Positions 24,199-33,000 of a DNA stretch of 46,080 bases are shown here, one piece after another. This stretch comes from Singulisphaera sp. (GTDB lineage: Bacteria > Planctomycetota > Planctomycetia > Isosphaerales > Isosphaeraceae). Location: positions 1 to 46,080 of the forward strand of contig DAIDJG010000039.1 of assembly GCA_027451445.1 (NCBI GenBank), read 5' to 3'. The notes beneath the pieces were generated by a model. That model was not told the DNA's origin. It did no database searches and saw only the letters and a program-made list of their open reading frames with translations. The translations under genes and the position numbers were made by a program. How positions within the stretch are numbered: position 1 is the first letter of the stretch; each line of letters begins with the position of its first letter.

Positions 24199-27012
24199 AT
24201 GAATACCTCTGCATCCGATCCGAATCATTCGGGGCAGGTTTTGCGTTCGCGTGTCGCGGGAATTGGAGCCGCGGGAACCTTTCTCGGACTGACGCTCGCG
24301 CTGGTTTTCTGCGGGCGTGGAGCGGCTGCTGAACTCCCGGAGGCAAGTCCCTTTTTGTCCGCTGAGAGCCGGAAGACGTACGAGGAACGGGTCCGGCCGT
24401 TCCTCGAGCGGCACTGCTTCGAATGCCACGACGAGAGCTCGGCGAAGGCCGGGTTCCGGGTCGATGACCTGGACACGGATTTCCTGCTCGGCAAGACGGC
24501 CGACCGGTGGCGCGAGGCGATCGACCAGATCAACCTCGGGAAGATGCCCAAGACGAAATCGAAGCCCGATCCCGGGGACGCGTTTGCGGTGGTGGAATGG
24601 GTCAACCAGGAGCTGCGCAACGCCGAGAAACGGGCGCAGACGACCGCCGGGCGGACGCCGATGCGGCGGCTGAATCGGACCGAGTATGCCAACACCGTGC
24701 GCGATCTGTTCCACCTGGACGACGAATTCGCCCGCAAGATCGAGCAGGAGCTGCCGGCCGACGGCAAGGTCGACGGTTTCGACCGCGGCGGAGCGGCGCT
24801 CTTCTTCGATAAATCGCAGTTGCAAGCCTATCTGGATGTGGCCGAGCTCGTGGTCCGCGAAGCACTGCCCGCTGAACCGGTCAAGGCAAACCAGTTTCGG
24901 ATCAAGGCCCTCGACGACTCCGGGCTGCTGCGCAAGAGCCCGAAGCCCACGACGACGATGGAGGAAGTCCTCGACCGGGGAGACATCAAGTTCTCCGATC
25001 TGATCAAGAACGAGAAGCGGCCGTTGCCCGACGTGGAGCGAGGGCCGGAGCCGTATGACCTGAACGTCCGGCGCGACGGGGGTGTCGAGATCGTCGCCGC
25101 CTGGCCCTATGCCGAGGGGCTGGGAGGCGGCCAGGTCCAACAAGTGCTCCAAAAGGTGGTCAAGCGCGACGGTTGGTATCGGTTCCGTATCCGCGCTGGG
25201 GCGAGCCGGGGAAACGGCAGCTTTGCGGTCGACGCCGTTCGCGTTCAGGTCGATTACTGTCCGCAGTCGCGAGAGCTCCGGCGCAGCTTCGCGTTCACGA
25301 TCGATGCGCCGCTGGATCAGCCCGCAGTCTACGAGCAGACCGTGTTCCTCCGCCGTGGCGGGGAGGGGTTCAATCCGGACTTACGGTTCCGGTGGAACAT
25401 CTATCACCCCTGGCGCGGGTTTCACGATGACGGGAAAGAGCTCATCCGGACCCATCCCGAGATGAGGCGGCTCTACTGGGCCGGACGTAATTCGGCGGGC
25501 GCGTACTCGCAGGCGCTCGAGACCAAGCAACCGCCGGAGAAGGTCGCCGAAGCGCTCAAGAAACGGAACGAGGCGTACGAGAACCTCTACCGCTTCGCCC
25601 TCGAATTCCGGGGACCCGTAAACCACCTGAACCCAGAGATCGATCTGAAGGATGTCCAACACCTCTGGTACGAATACATCGACGTCGAAGGCCCGCTCAC
25701 CGATTGGCCCACGAAAGCGGCCCAGGAGATTCTCTTCATAGGAACGGATTCGGGCGACGCGAAAGACACCCGCGAGATCTTTACCCGCTTCCTCCCTCGG
25801 GCCTATCGCCGGCCGGTGTCGGAGGAGGAAATCCAGACCCAGGTCCGGCGCGTTCAGACGGTGCAGGAACACGAAGGCAAGTCCTTCCCCGATGCCGTGC
25901 GTGCCGTGCTGGCGAGCGTTCTCGTCTCGCCCGCATTTCTGTTCCTGGACGAGCCGGCCGCGCCCGACGGCAAACCACGCCCCTTGAGCGATCATGAGCT
26001 GGCCAACCGCCTGTCGTACTTTCTGTGGAGTACGGTGCCCGATGCGGAACTGACGCAGCTCGCGGCCGAGAAACGGCTCCACGAGCCTGCTGTGGTCCGT
26101 GAGCAGGTCAAGCGGATGATCGCCGACCCGAGGGCGCGGCAGTTCGTTGAGAACTTCGTCGGCCAGTGGATGCGCGTCCGTGATTTCGACTCGGTGATGG
26201 TCGACACAAACCAGTACAGAAACTATGACGACGCCCTCCGGGACGCGAGCCGCCGCGAGCCGTTCGAGTTCTTCCACGAACTGTTGCGGGGCGATCTGTC
26301 AGCCGTTAACGTGATTGATAGTGACTTTGTGGTCGTTAACGAGCGCCTGGCCAGGCACTACGGTATCGACGGGGTCAAGGGCGAGGAATTCCGTCGCGTA
26401 CCGCTCCAGCCCAAGCACCAACGCGGTGGCATTCTCGGCATGGCCGGGTTGCTGACGTATCTGGCGGACGGGACGCGCACGCTGCCAGTTCGTCGCGGCG
26501 CCTATGTTCTCGACGTGCTTTGGAACACTCCCGCGGCACTCCCTCCGCCCAACGCGGGTGACTTACCGGTCATCAAAGGGAAGAACTTGACGGTGCGCCA
26601 ACGGCTCGAACAGCACCGGTCGGTCGCCTTCTGCGCCAGTTGCCATACCAAGATCGACCCGCTCGGTCTGGCGCTGGAAAACTACGATGCCATCGGCTCC
26701 TGGCGCGAGCGCCAGAACGGCGAGGGCCGCAAGGGAGGCAAGGGCGACCCGCCGATTGACCCATCCGGCATCATGCCGGGGGGCCAGTCGTTCCAGACGC
26801 TGAGCGAGTTCAAGCGGATTCTGCTCGAAGAGAAGCCGAAGTTTCTCAAGGGCTTCACCGAAAAGTTGCTTGCCTATGCACTCGGTCGGCCCGTCGGCGC
26901 GGCGGACCAGGAACTGGTCAATGGGATCCTGACGAGCACGAGTGCGGAGGACTATCGTTTGCAGGCAATGCTTCAGGCGATTGTGGCCACACGCGCGTTT
27001 CAAACCCGATAA
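24199..27012 (+). CDS. Exported DUF1587/DUF1595/DUF1592/DUF1588/DUF1585 cytochrome-type protein
   Basis: A 937-aa planctomycete protein. A signal or anchor segment lies at ~20-44 (GIGAAGTFLGLTLALVFCGR). An N-terminal haem motif C73-FE-C76-H77 (RHCFECHDES) marks the PSCyt1 domain. DUF1587 follows (~153-215, MRRLNRTEYANTVRDLFHLD), then a long insert carrying a carbohydrate-binding-like region (~290-400), DUF1595 (~600, FLPRAYRRPVSEEEI), DUF1592 (~640-770, LANRLSYFLWSTVPDAELTQ), DUF1588 (~775-880) with a second haem motif C812-AS-C815-H816, and DUF1585 at the end. Order and length are those of the family. It is followed after 25 nt by its usual partner, a DUF1552 protein. The pair is exported and of unknown chemistry; redox cleavage of polymers is a guess from haem plus binding modules. 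Confidence 0.9.
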   Translation: MNTSASDPNHSGQVLRSRVAGIGAAGTFLGLTLALVFCGRGAAAELPEASPFLSAESRKTYEERVRPFLERHCFECHDESSAKAGFRVDDLDTDFLLGKTADRWREAIDQINLGKMPKTKSKPDPGDAFAVVEWVNQELRNAEKRAQTTAGRTPMRRLNRTEYANTVRDLFHLDDEFARKIEQELPADGKVDGFDRGGAALFFDKSQLQAYLDVAELVVREALPAEPVKANQFRIKALDDSGLLRKSPKPTTTMEEVLDRGDIKFSDLIKNEKRPLPDVERGPEPYDLNVRRDGGVEIVAAWPYAEGLGGGQVQQVLQKVVKRDGWYRFRIRAGASRGNGSFAVDAVRVQVDYCPQSRELRRSFAFTIDAPLDQPAVYEQTVFLRRGGEGFNPDLRFRWNIYHPWRGFHDDGKELIRTHPEMRRLYWAGRNSAGAYSQALETKQPPEKVAEALKKRNEAYENLYRFALEFRGPVNHLNPEIDLKDVQHLWYEYIDVEGPLTDWPTKAAQEILFIGTDSGDAKDTREIFTRFLPRAYRRPVSEEEIQTQVRRVQTVQEHEGKSFPDAVRAVLASVLVSPAFLFLDEPAAPDGKPRPLSDHELANRLSYFLWSTVPDAELTQLAAEKRLHEPAVVREQVKRMIADPRARQFVENFVGQWMRVRDFDSVMVDTNQYRNYDDALRDASRREPFEFFHELLRGDLSAVNVIDSDFVVVNERLARHYGIDGVKGEEFRRVPLQPKHQRGGILGMAGLLTYLADGTRTLPVRRGAYVLDVLWNTPAALPPPNAGDLPVIKGKNLTVRQRLEQHRSVAFCASCHTKIDPLGLALENYDAIGSWRERQNGEGRKGGKGDPPIDPSGIMPGGQSFQTLSEFKRILLEEKPKFLKGFTEKLLAYALGRPVGAADQELVNGILTSTSAEDYRLQAMLQAIVATRAFQTR

Positions 27013-27037
27013 CCTCCAACCCTCGAAGGTCCCTGGC

Positions 27038-28360
27038 ATGAATACCCTCCGCAGAAAGTGGATGATGGATCGGCGCGCGTTCCTGCGAGGGTCGGGGGCC
27101 ATGATCGCCCTGCCCTGGCTGGAGGCGATGGGGGTGAACCGGACGTCCTACAGCAAGGCCGGGGAACTCGCGGCCGGCGAGATCCCGCCTCGAACGGTCT
27201 TCACGTTCTGGGGCATGGGCATGAACCCGTTCACGGCCACGCCCGAACAGACCGGCCTCGACTACACGTTGCCGGAATCGGTCAAGCCGCTGGAGCCGTT
27301 CCGCAAGGAGACAACCCTCTTCACCGGGTTGCACTCGGTGATCGGCGGCCATTCCTCGTCGCACTGTTTCCTCACCGGTGTCGATCCGCACAAGGGGAAA
27401 TACGGCACCTCGGCCGACCAGTTGATCGCGGAGCGCCAGGAGGGGAAGACGCGGTTCCCGGTGCTGGTCCTGAGCTGCACCCGGCAAACGGGCTTCGGTG
27501 GACTGGGCGACGGAACGTTATCCTGGACCCGGAACGGTACCCCCATCACCCCGGAGGATCGGCCGCAAGTGGTGTTCGACCGGCTGTTCCGGCCCGATAG
27601 TCCGGCCGAACAGGCCGCGCGCAAGCGTCATGCGGCGGAGCAAGGCAGCGTGCTCGACGGCGTCCGCGAGGACGCACGCGCACTGGAGGGCCGCCTGGGC
27701 GCGGCCGACCGGGCGAAGCTCGGTGAATACCTGGCCTCGATTCGCGACGTCGAGAATCAGCTCGCGATGGACGCCCGCTGGCTCGCCAAGCCCAAACCGG
27801 AGGTCGCCCCGATCGATTACGCCAAGGCCAAGCTGGGCTGGTTCCGGTCAATGTTCGACGTGATGGCCCTGGCGCTCCAGACGGACAGCACGCGCCTGGT
27901 GACTTACCAGGTGCGCGACTCGCTGAACGGCACGCCGATCAATAACAACACGATTCGCGAGCGCGGCGTGCCCTGGGACCTGCACACGATCACCCACAAC
28001 GGTGGCGAAGAGGAAAAGCTGCGCTGGTGGACCAAGATCGACGCCTGGCAGATGGAGGACTGGGTTTATTTCTTGTCGAAGCTCAAGAACATGCCCGAGG
28101 GGAACGGCACCGTTCTCGATCACACGCTGGCGCTCTGGGGCACGACCAACGGCGGCCCGGCCGCCCACTACAAGAAGGACCTGCCGGCATTGCTGACGGG
28201 CGGGTCTGCGCTCGGTATCAAGCACGCCGGGCACGTCGCCTGCGATAACCAGGTGCCACTGGGCAACCTCATCCGGACGATCACCGCGAAAATGGGCGTC
28301 CCCCTCGACGACCGGTTCTACGGTGGCGCTCACACGGGAGTGATCAAGCAATTGAGCTGA
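27038..28360 (+). CDS. DUF1552 protein, Tat-type signal
   Basis: A 440-aa protein. ATG 27038 has GAAGG 8 nt upstream. The N-terminus MNTLRRKWMMDRRAFLRGSG ends in a twin-arginine signal (DRRAFLRG, then AMIALPWLEAM), so it is exported folded, probably with a cofactor or metal. Family signatures include TVFTFWGMGMNPF, GLHSVIGGHSSSHCFLTG, STRLVTYQVRDSLNG and LDHTLALWGTTNGGPAAHYK. These resemble the DUF1501/alkaline-phosphatase-like fold. It lies 25 nt after the DUF1592 gene, in the standard operon order, and ends with IKQLS. No reaction is established for the family. Confidence 0.9.
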   Translation: MNTLRRKWMMDRRAFLRGSGAMIALPWLEAMGVNRTSYSKAGELAAGEIPPRTVFTFWGMGMNPFTATPEQTGLDYTLPESVKPLEPFRKETTLFTGLHSVIGGHSSSHCFLTGVDPHKGKYGTSADQLIAERQEGKTRFPVLVLSCTRQTGFGGLGDGTLSWTRNGTPITPEDRPQVVFDRLFRPDSPAEQAARKRHAAEQGSVLDGVREDARALEGRLGAADRAKLGEYLASIRDVENQLAMDARWLAKPKPEVAPIDYAKAKLGWFRSMFDVMALALQTDSTRLVTYQVRDSLNGTPINNNTIRERGVPWDLHTITHNGGEEEKLRWWTKIDAWQMEDWVYFLSKLKNMPEGNGTVLDHTLALWGTTNGGPAAHYKKDLPALLTGGSALGIKHAGHVACDNQVPLGNLIRTITAKMGVPLDDRFYGGAHTGVIKQLS

Positions 28361-28412
28361 GTCCCGTGATGATTTGTATTGGCAGATGTGAAGGATTGCG
28401 AGGGAGGCATCG

Positions 28413-29145
28413 ATGGGACTTTTCGACCACGACCGGTACGTCGAGCTCACGATGCACTTCCGGTGCAACCTGCTTTGCGAACACTGCATGATCGAGGGGA
28501 CCATGGACCGGCTCGAACCGGAGTCCATGGATCGCTTTCGCGAGCTGCTCGAGTACAACCGTGTCAACAGGGTGCGGGATGGACTCATCCTTACCGGGTC
28601 AGAGATTACCCTGCGGAGGGATCTCCCCGACCTGGCGCGCGTGGCGCGGCAGAACGGCTTCGAACACGTGCGCATCCAGACCCATGGAATGCGCCTGGCG
28701 GACCCGGAATACTGCCGGGAGCTCGTCGACGCGGGGATCGACGAATACTTCGTCAGCGTCACAGCAGCAGATGCCGAGACGCACGATGCCATACCAAAGT
28801 GCCGGGCTCGTTCGAGAAGACCTTACGAGGTCTCGAGAACCTCGAGGCATTCGAAGGGGTGATCACGTGTACGAACACGGTGATCACGGAGCGCAGCTAC
28901 CGGCAGTTGCCCGCCGTGGTCGAGCGGCTGGCGCATCTCCGCCGGCTGGTCCAGATGGACTTCTGGACCTACTGGCCGATGAGTGAGCACGACGACAAGC
29001 GCCTGATCGCCAACCACCTCGATGTGTTGCCCTTTTTGCGGCAGGCACTGGCGCGAGGGCGAGCTTTGGGGCGGGCGGTCGAAGTGAAGAACTTCCCGGA
29101 ATGCCTGCTAGGAGACGATCGGTTCGCACTGGAGAACCATCGAAC
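28413..29145 (+). pseudogene. Radical SAM protein, frameshifted and 3'-truncated
   Basis: The start ATG 28413 gives MGLFDHDRYVELTMHFRCNL with the iron-sulfur motif C18-NLL-C22-EH-C25, then GLILTGSEITLRRDLPDLAR (GGE-like motif) and IQTHGMRL. At ~28791 the frame breaks: HDAI-PKCRARS should continue as TKVPGSFEKTLRGLENLEAF in the -1 frame, which fits loss of one base (ATCACC to ATACC). The second frame continues VITCTNTVITERSYRQLPAV to GDDRFALENH near 29140, where similarity to a radical SAM C-terminus stops: the expected second cysteine cluster is missing. Peptide-modifying (SPASM-like) members are the likely origin. It is not expressed as a full protein now. Confidence 0.75.
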
Positions 29146-29256
29146 GACTGGGGCCGTGCTCAACTCCACGACCCGCTGTGCGGACGCCTCGTCCAGACAG
29201 CGGGTCAAGGGGTCGAGCATCCGGTCAAGCACGGAGGTATCTTGTGTCCGGCTCAT
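29140..29256 (-). pseudogene. 5' fragment of a conserved planctomycete protein
   Basis: From ATG 29256 the minus strand reads MSRTQDTSVLDRMLDPLTRC, then LDEASAQRVVEL, after which it runs into the truncated radical SAM gene. LDRxLDPxxRCL...A-R-V-L is, from memory, the start of a small conserved planctomycete protein (about 100 aa). Only its first ~33 codons remain, so a deletion seems to have joined two opposite-facing genes near 29,140-29,150. There is no ribosome site worth noting. Confidence 0.4.
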
Positions 29257-29314
29257 AAGGAACAGTTTACTCGGATTCCCAGCGCCTAGCGATACGTCGA
29301 TCTCATCGCATCGA

Positions 29315-30262
29315 TCACGCCGCGACCTGGCCATCGTTTTGCACCGACCCCTCGAGCCGGGAGACCGCCTCGCGCAGCGCCGCCAGGATCTCTTCCTCGC
29401 CGACCGCTCTCTTGAACTCTACGGTGACCTTAGCCATCGACGTCCGAATCACCCGCACCGTGGGCTTCTTCGACTTCACCGCCGTGCGTGACTTCCCGTT
29501 CCCCGATCGCCGAGGGGTCTGGCGCACCGCTTCGATCGTCTCCGTCCGCGTCAGACCATCCTTGACCACGCGATCGGCAAGGGCCTCCTGATCGACACGA
29601 TCGTCAACCTTGGAAATCTCGTACGCAGTCGCAGGCGCGAGGGTCCCCTGCTCCACCTTTTCCTGTATGGTAGGCGGCAAGTCCAGCAGAGCCAGGGCAC
29701 GCACGACGCTCGGCTGCGGAATGCCCAGCGACCTGGCGAGCTGGTTACCGGACCATTCATTGCGATCCATCAGCGCCCGAAACGCGCGGGCCTGCTCGAC
29801 CGGTTTGAGGTCTTCGCGGACGCAGTTCTCGATGAGCTGCAACGCCAGCAACTCACCCGCCTCGACCGGTCCGTCGTGGATCACGCACGACAGGGTCGCC
29901 AGCCCAGCCAGACCCGCCGCGCGCCAGCGGCGCTCGCCGCAGATCAGGACATACACCCCCCTGCCCTCGTCCCAGCGCACGCGCACGGGCTGGAGTTGCC
30001 CGCGCGCCTTGAGCGAGTCGGCGAGCCGCTGAAGGCTTTCCTCGTCAAACTCTTCGCGAGGCTGATCGGGGTCCGGCGCAATGCGGGCGATCGGGATCTC
30101 AGCCGCGTTTTGACTCCGGGTCAGACCCACCAGACGGGCCGGCACCGAGCGTGCCGTGGGGACCAATACACCGGGTATAGCCGCGCTCGGGGCGCGGTTG
30201 GCGCCCATGCTCTCGTCGATGTTGTCGAGCGCCTTGCGGCGGAGTTCGTCGAGCTTTCCCAT
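29315..30262 (-). CDS. parB: ParB-family partition protein
   Basis: A 315-aa ParB. Residues ~52-145 are the N-terminal CTPase/ParB domain (IPIARIAPDPDQPREEFDEE; VLICGERRWRAAGLAG with the GERRWRA motif at 109-115; LLALQLIENCVREDLKPVE). A KorB-like helix-turn-helix follows (~155-190, LARSLGIPQPSVVRALALLD). The C-terminal ~65 residues are basic then dimerisation-like (VTVEFKRAVGEEEILAALRE). Its ATG is one base after the parA stop (TGA-C-ATG on the minus strand), so the two are translationally coupled. With ParA it would segregate a replicon by binding parS and loading as a clamp; no classical parS (TGTTTCACGTGAAACA) was found in the window. Confidence 0.93.
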   Translation of the reverse strand: MGKLDELRRKALDNIDESMGANRAPSAAIPGVLVPTARSVPARLVGLTRSQNAAEIPIARIAPDPDQPREEFDEESLQRLADSLKARGQLQPVRVRWDEGRGVYVLICGERRWRAAGLAGLATLSCVIHDGPVEAGELLALQLIENCVREDLKPVEQARAFRALMDRNEWSGNQLARSLGIPQPSVVRALALLDLPPTIQEKVEQGTLAPATAYEISKVDDRVDQEALADRVVKDGLTRTETIEAVRQTPRRSGNGKSRTAVKSKKPTVRVIRTSMAKVTVEFKRAVGEEEILAALREAVSRLEGSVQNDGQVAA

Positions 30263-30263
30263 G

Positions 30264-31079
30264 TCAGGCGGCCTCCGTCCGGTTCGTGGTCCCTTTCGCC
30301 TTCAGGCGAGACTCCAATTCCTCCGCCAGTGCCCGGATCGCCTTCGCCGCCGCGCTCTTGCCCTTGTACTGGGCGATCGGCTGCCGGCGGGCGATCGCCT
30401 CGACGAAATCGACCGACTCGGGAACCTTCGCCTCGAAGACGTCCGACCCATAGAGAGCGCGGAGCCGTTCCTCGTAAAGTTGGTGGATCGTTTTGCGAGG
30501 GGCCGCCATCGTGATCAGGTAGCCCAGCAACGAGAGCTCCGGATTCGGCCCCCCCTGCACCAGCGCCACCGAGTCCTGCACGTCGACGATCCCCTGCGCG
30601 CCGTAATCCTCGGGCTGAAGCGGCACGATCAAATGATCGCTCGCCACCAGGGCCGCCCAGGAGCACAGGTGCAGGTTCGGCGGGCAGTCGATGAGGACCA
30701 GGTCATAGCGGTCGCTCACCTCCGCGAGGAAGGTCCGCAAGCAGGTCTGCACCTCGTAATCGGCCTCAAACGGCCGAGGGACGTTGAAATCGGTGGCCTG
30801 GCGCGAGCCGGCGACGAGGTCGATGCCGTCGATGCCCGTCGGCTTGATGACCTGTTCGGGGAACGGCCGGTCTCCGGCGTAAAGGGCCGCGATCGTCTCC
30901 GCCGGGTCGATCCTCCGCGCGGCGACGGGGCCCCAGAACCCCTGCGAAAGCGACGCCTGCGGATCGTTGTCGAACAGGAGCACACGACGGCCCATCAAGG
31001 CCAAGGTGCCCGCCAGGTGGTGCGTGCAGCTCGTCTTGCCCACGCCCCCCTTCTGATTCAGCATCGTGATGACCGCCAC
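30264..31079 (-). CDS. parA: ParA-family ATPase
   Basis: A 271-aa Walker-type ATPase. The GTG at 31079 is chosen because a purine-rich GGAAGGGGGG stretch precedes it and the protein then starts MAVITMLNQKGGVGKTS; an in-frame ATG lies 14 codons upstream. Deviant Walker A: residues ~8-16 (QKGGVGKTS) with the signature Lys. Walker A' is VLLFDNDPQAS and Walker B is YDLVLIDCPPNLH. The insert FWGPVAARRIDPAETIAALY and the QPIAQYKGKSAAAKA end are typical of plasmid/secondary-replicon type ParA. It leads a parA-parB operon. The MATE gene and a 25-bp palindrome lie upstream. Confidence 0.93.
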   Translation of the reverse strand: MAVITMLNQKGGVGKTSCTHHLAGTLALMGRRVLLFDNDPQASLSQGFWGPVAARRIDPAETIAALYAGDRPFPEQVIKPTGIDGIDLVAGSRQATDFNVPRPFEADYEVQTCLRTFLAEVSDRYDLVLIDCPPNLHLCSWAALVASDHLIVPLQPEDYGAQGIVDVQDSVALVQGGPNPELSLLGYLITMAAPRKTIHQLYEERLRALYGSDVFEAKVPESVDFVEAIARRQPIAQYKGKSAAAKAIRALAEELESRLKAKGTTNRTEAA

Positions 31080-31202
31080 GGTCGTCCCCCCTTCCCTGTG
31101 GTGTGCGCGGATCCGTTTCATTCAGTATCGGCGCGGGGAATCGCGGGAGTTAACGAACTCTGGCGGACCCGTTCCCGAGTGCGGTAGCGATCGACCCACG
31201 TG

Positions 31203-31215
31203 ATACACCGTGTAT
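31203..31215. promoter_or_regulatory. Possible operator upstream of parA
   Basis: ATACAC-C-GTGTAT is a perfect 13-bp odd-centred palindrome about 124 bp before the parA start. Position and symmetry suit an autoregulation site, but there is no second copy to support this. Confidence 0.3.
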
Positions 31216-31268
31216 AACCGGGCGGCGGACCCGGCGCGTGGCCAGTGCTTTCCCTGCGCGGTTTTGAA

Positions 31269-31323
31269 ATAGTCGACTTTCGCTCCGCGAAAGATTTCCT
31301 TTCGCGGAGCGAAAGTCGACTAT
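31269..31323. repeat. Perfect 25-bp inverted repeat between parA and the MATE gene
   Basis: Arms 31269-31293 and 31299-31323 are exact complements (ATAGTCGACTTTCGCTCCGC and on), loop ATTTC. It sits between the minus-strand MATE stop (31339) and parA. The same AGTCGACTTTCGCTCCGCGA motif recurs at 34371, so it is a dispersed REP-like element; it may end MATE transcription. Confidence 0.85.
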
Positions 31324-31338
31324 CGATCGCATCGCTCT

Positions 31339-32793
31339 CTACAAGAACCTCTCCTCCGACTCCACCGGCGCCGCCTCGATCACCCGCATGCTCTTCCAAA
31401 GCCCCGTGCGGAAGCGGAAGAAAAAGCAGACCGCCATCGACAGGATATACGCCGTGACAAACACCCACGCCCAGAAAATGTTCCCCCCGGCCCGAACGAT
31501 CAGAAACGTCGGGAACACCATGATCGGCCAGGCCAGCGCAAAAGTGAGCAGCGAGACGAACCGCGTGTCGCCGGCGCCTCGCAGCGCAAACGAAAACGTG
31601 ACATTCACCGAGTCCGCCAGCGAATACAGTGCAGCGCACGCGAGCAAGGTCGGCACGACGGCCGCGATCGCGGCAAATCGCGCCGGGTCGCGGTCGTTTT
31701 CGAAGACGCTGACGAGCGTTCCCGGAATGAGCACGTACGCGGCGGCGACCATGCTCATATAGCCGAACACCCACTTCAGCCCGGTGTACACCGAGCGCTC
31801 CGCCAGATCCGGGCGGTCAGACCCAAGTCGCTGACCAACGAGGATCGACACGGCCTGCCCCATGCCCATCATCGGCAGGAACGCCACCATGTTCAGCCGG
31901 ATGGTGAGGGTCGTCGCGCCGACCGCCGCCTCCCCGAGCTGGCCGACCATCTGAATGAAGACGTGAAAGACCAGCACGTCGAGAAACACTTGCACCCCTG
32001 CGGGACCGCCGTACCGCATCAGCCTCGCAAAGAGATCGCGCTGATGTCTCCAGCCGGCGAGCGTGCTAAATTGCTCGCGATATCGGCGCTGCAGAAACAG
32101 GACGAGGGCCAATAGCGCCGACGTCCACGACCCCACCGCCGTGGCAATCCCCGCCCCCGTGATCCCCAGCTCCGGAAACCCCGCTCGGCCAAAGATGAGC
32201 ACCAACGCCAGGGCGACATTCACCGACGTGCCGGCCGCTTCGATCAAGAGCACGGTCCAGGTCTGTCCCCGGCCCGAGAAGAACCCATTGATCGCGGCCA
32301 TGACCAGCATCGGCAACGCCGCAAAGCACATACAGCGCAGGTAGGCCGTCTCCATCGCCTGAAGCGACGCCGTGTGCCCGCCGAGAGCGATCAGGTAAGG
32401 CGCAGCCGGAATGATGACGAGGAACGCCAGTCCGGCCAGCACCGCAAAATGGATCCCCTGCCAGACCGCCGGCCCAACCCGTTCCAGGCGACCGGCGCCG
32501 GAGTACTGGGCGACGAACGTGGAGACGTACCCCGCGGTCACCTGGAGCAGCCCAAACGGCAGCCAGAACCACATCACGGCCGGAAACGATGCGGCCATCT
32601 CGCCGGGGTCGTGCCACGCGAGCAAGACCGTGTCGACGAAGACCTGGACCGTCATGAACCCCTGGCTCACCACCAGCGGAAGCGCGAGCGTCAGCAGCTC
32701 CCGGCTCCCGCCCGGCCGGTTTTCGCGCCTCAGGGCTTTCGTCGGAGGAGCAGCCTCGGCGACAGCGTCCACGTCGTTGGCATGATCCGGCAT
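31339..32793 (-). CDS. MATE-family efflux transporter
   Basis: A 484-aa inner-membrane antiporter. ATG 32793 (MPDHANDVDAVAEAAPP) is preferred since GAAGGA lies ~8 nt upstream; an in-frame ATG at 32844 lacks one. About 12 membrane segments in two similar halves, as usual for MATE: the first half includes LLTLALPLVVSQGFMTVQVF and GFFSGRGQTWTVLLIEAAGT, and the second GVQVFLDVLVFHVFIQMVGQ, MMGMGQAVSILVGQRLG and FSFALRGAGDTRFVSLLTFA. It would exchange cationic drugs or metabolites for H+ or Na+; substrate unknown. It is transcribed towards parA with a palindrome between. Confidence 0.93.
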   Translation of the reverse strand: MPDHANDVDAVAEAAPPTKALRRENRPGGSRELLTLALPLVVSQGFMTVQVFVDTVLLAWHDPGEMAASFPAVMWFWLPFGLLQVTAGYVSTFVAQYSGAGRLERVGPAVWQGIHFAVLAGLAFLVIIPAAPYLIALGGHTASLQAMETAYLRCMCFAALPMLVMAAINGFFSGRGQTWTVLLIEAAGTSVNVALALVLIFGRAGFPELGITGAGIATAVGSWTSALLALVLFLQRRYREQFSTLAGWRHQRDLFARLMRYGGPAGVQVFLDVLVFHVFIQMVGQLGEAAVGATTLTIRLNMVAFLPMMGMGQAVSILVGQRLGSDRPDLAERSVYTGLKWVFGYMSMVAAAYVLIPGTLVSVFENDRDPARFAAIAAVVPTLLACAALYSLADSVNVTFSFALRGAGDTRFVSLLTFALAWPIMVFPTFLIVRAGGNIFWAWVFVTAYILSMAVCFFFRFRTGLWKSMRVIEAAPVESEERFL

Positions 32794-33000
32794 CGTGCAT
32801 CCTTCACCACGGGTTACGTCGAGCTCAGGCTCACCCATTATCAAGAAAAGACACTGCGGGCGAAGACCGGTTCGATCCGCCGCCGGGCTCGATCCCCATC
32901 GTTGTTCGAGCCAACCGGTCGTAATCCTAGCGACGAGATGCTAAATTCGTGCGAAGATCGGCGAACGGTCCCATTTCCTCTCCTGCAATGAGTGCCCATC

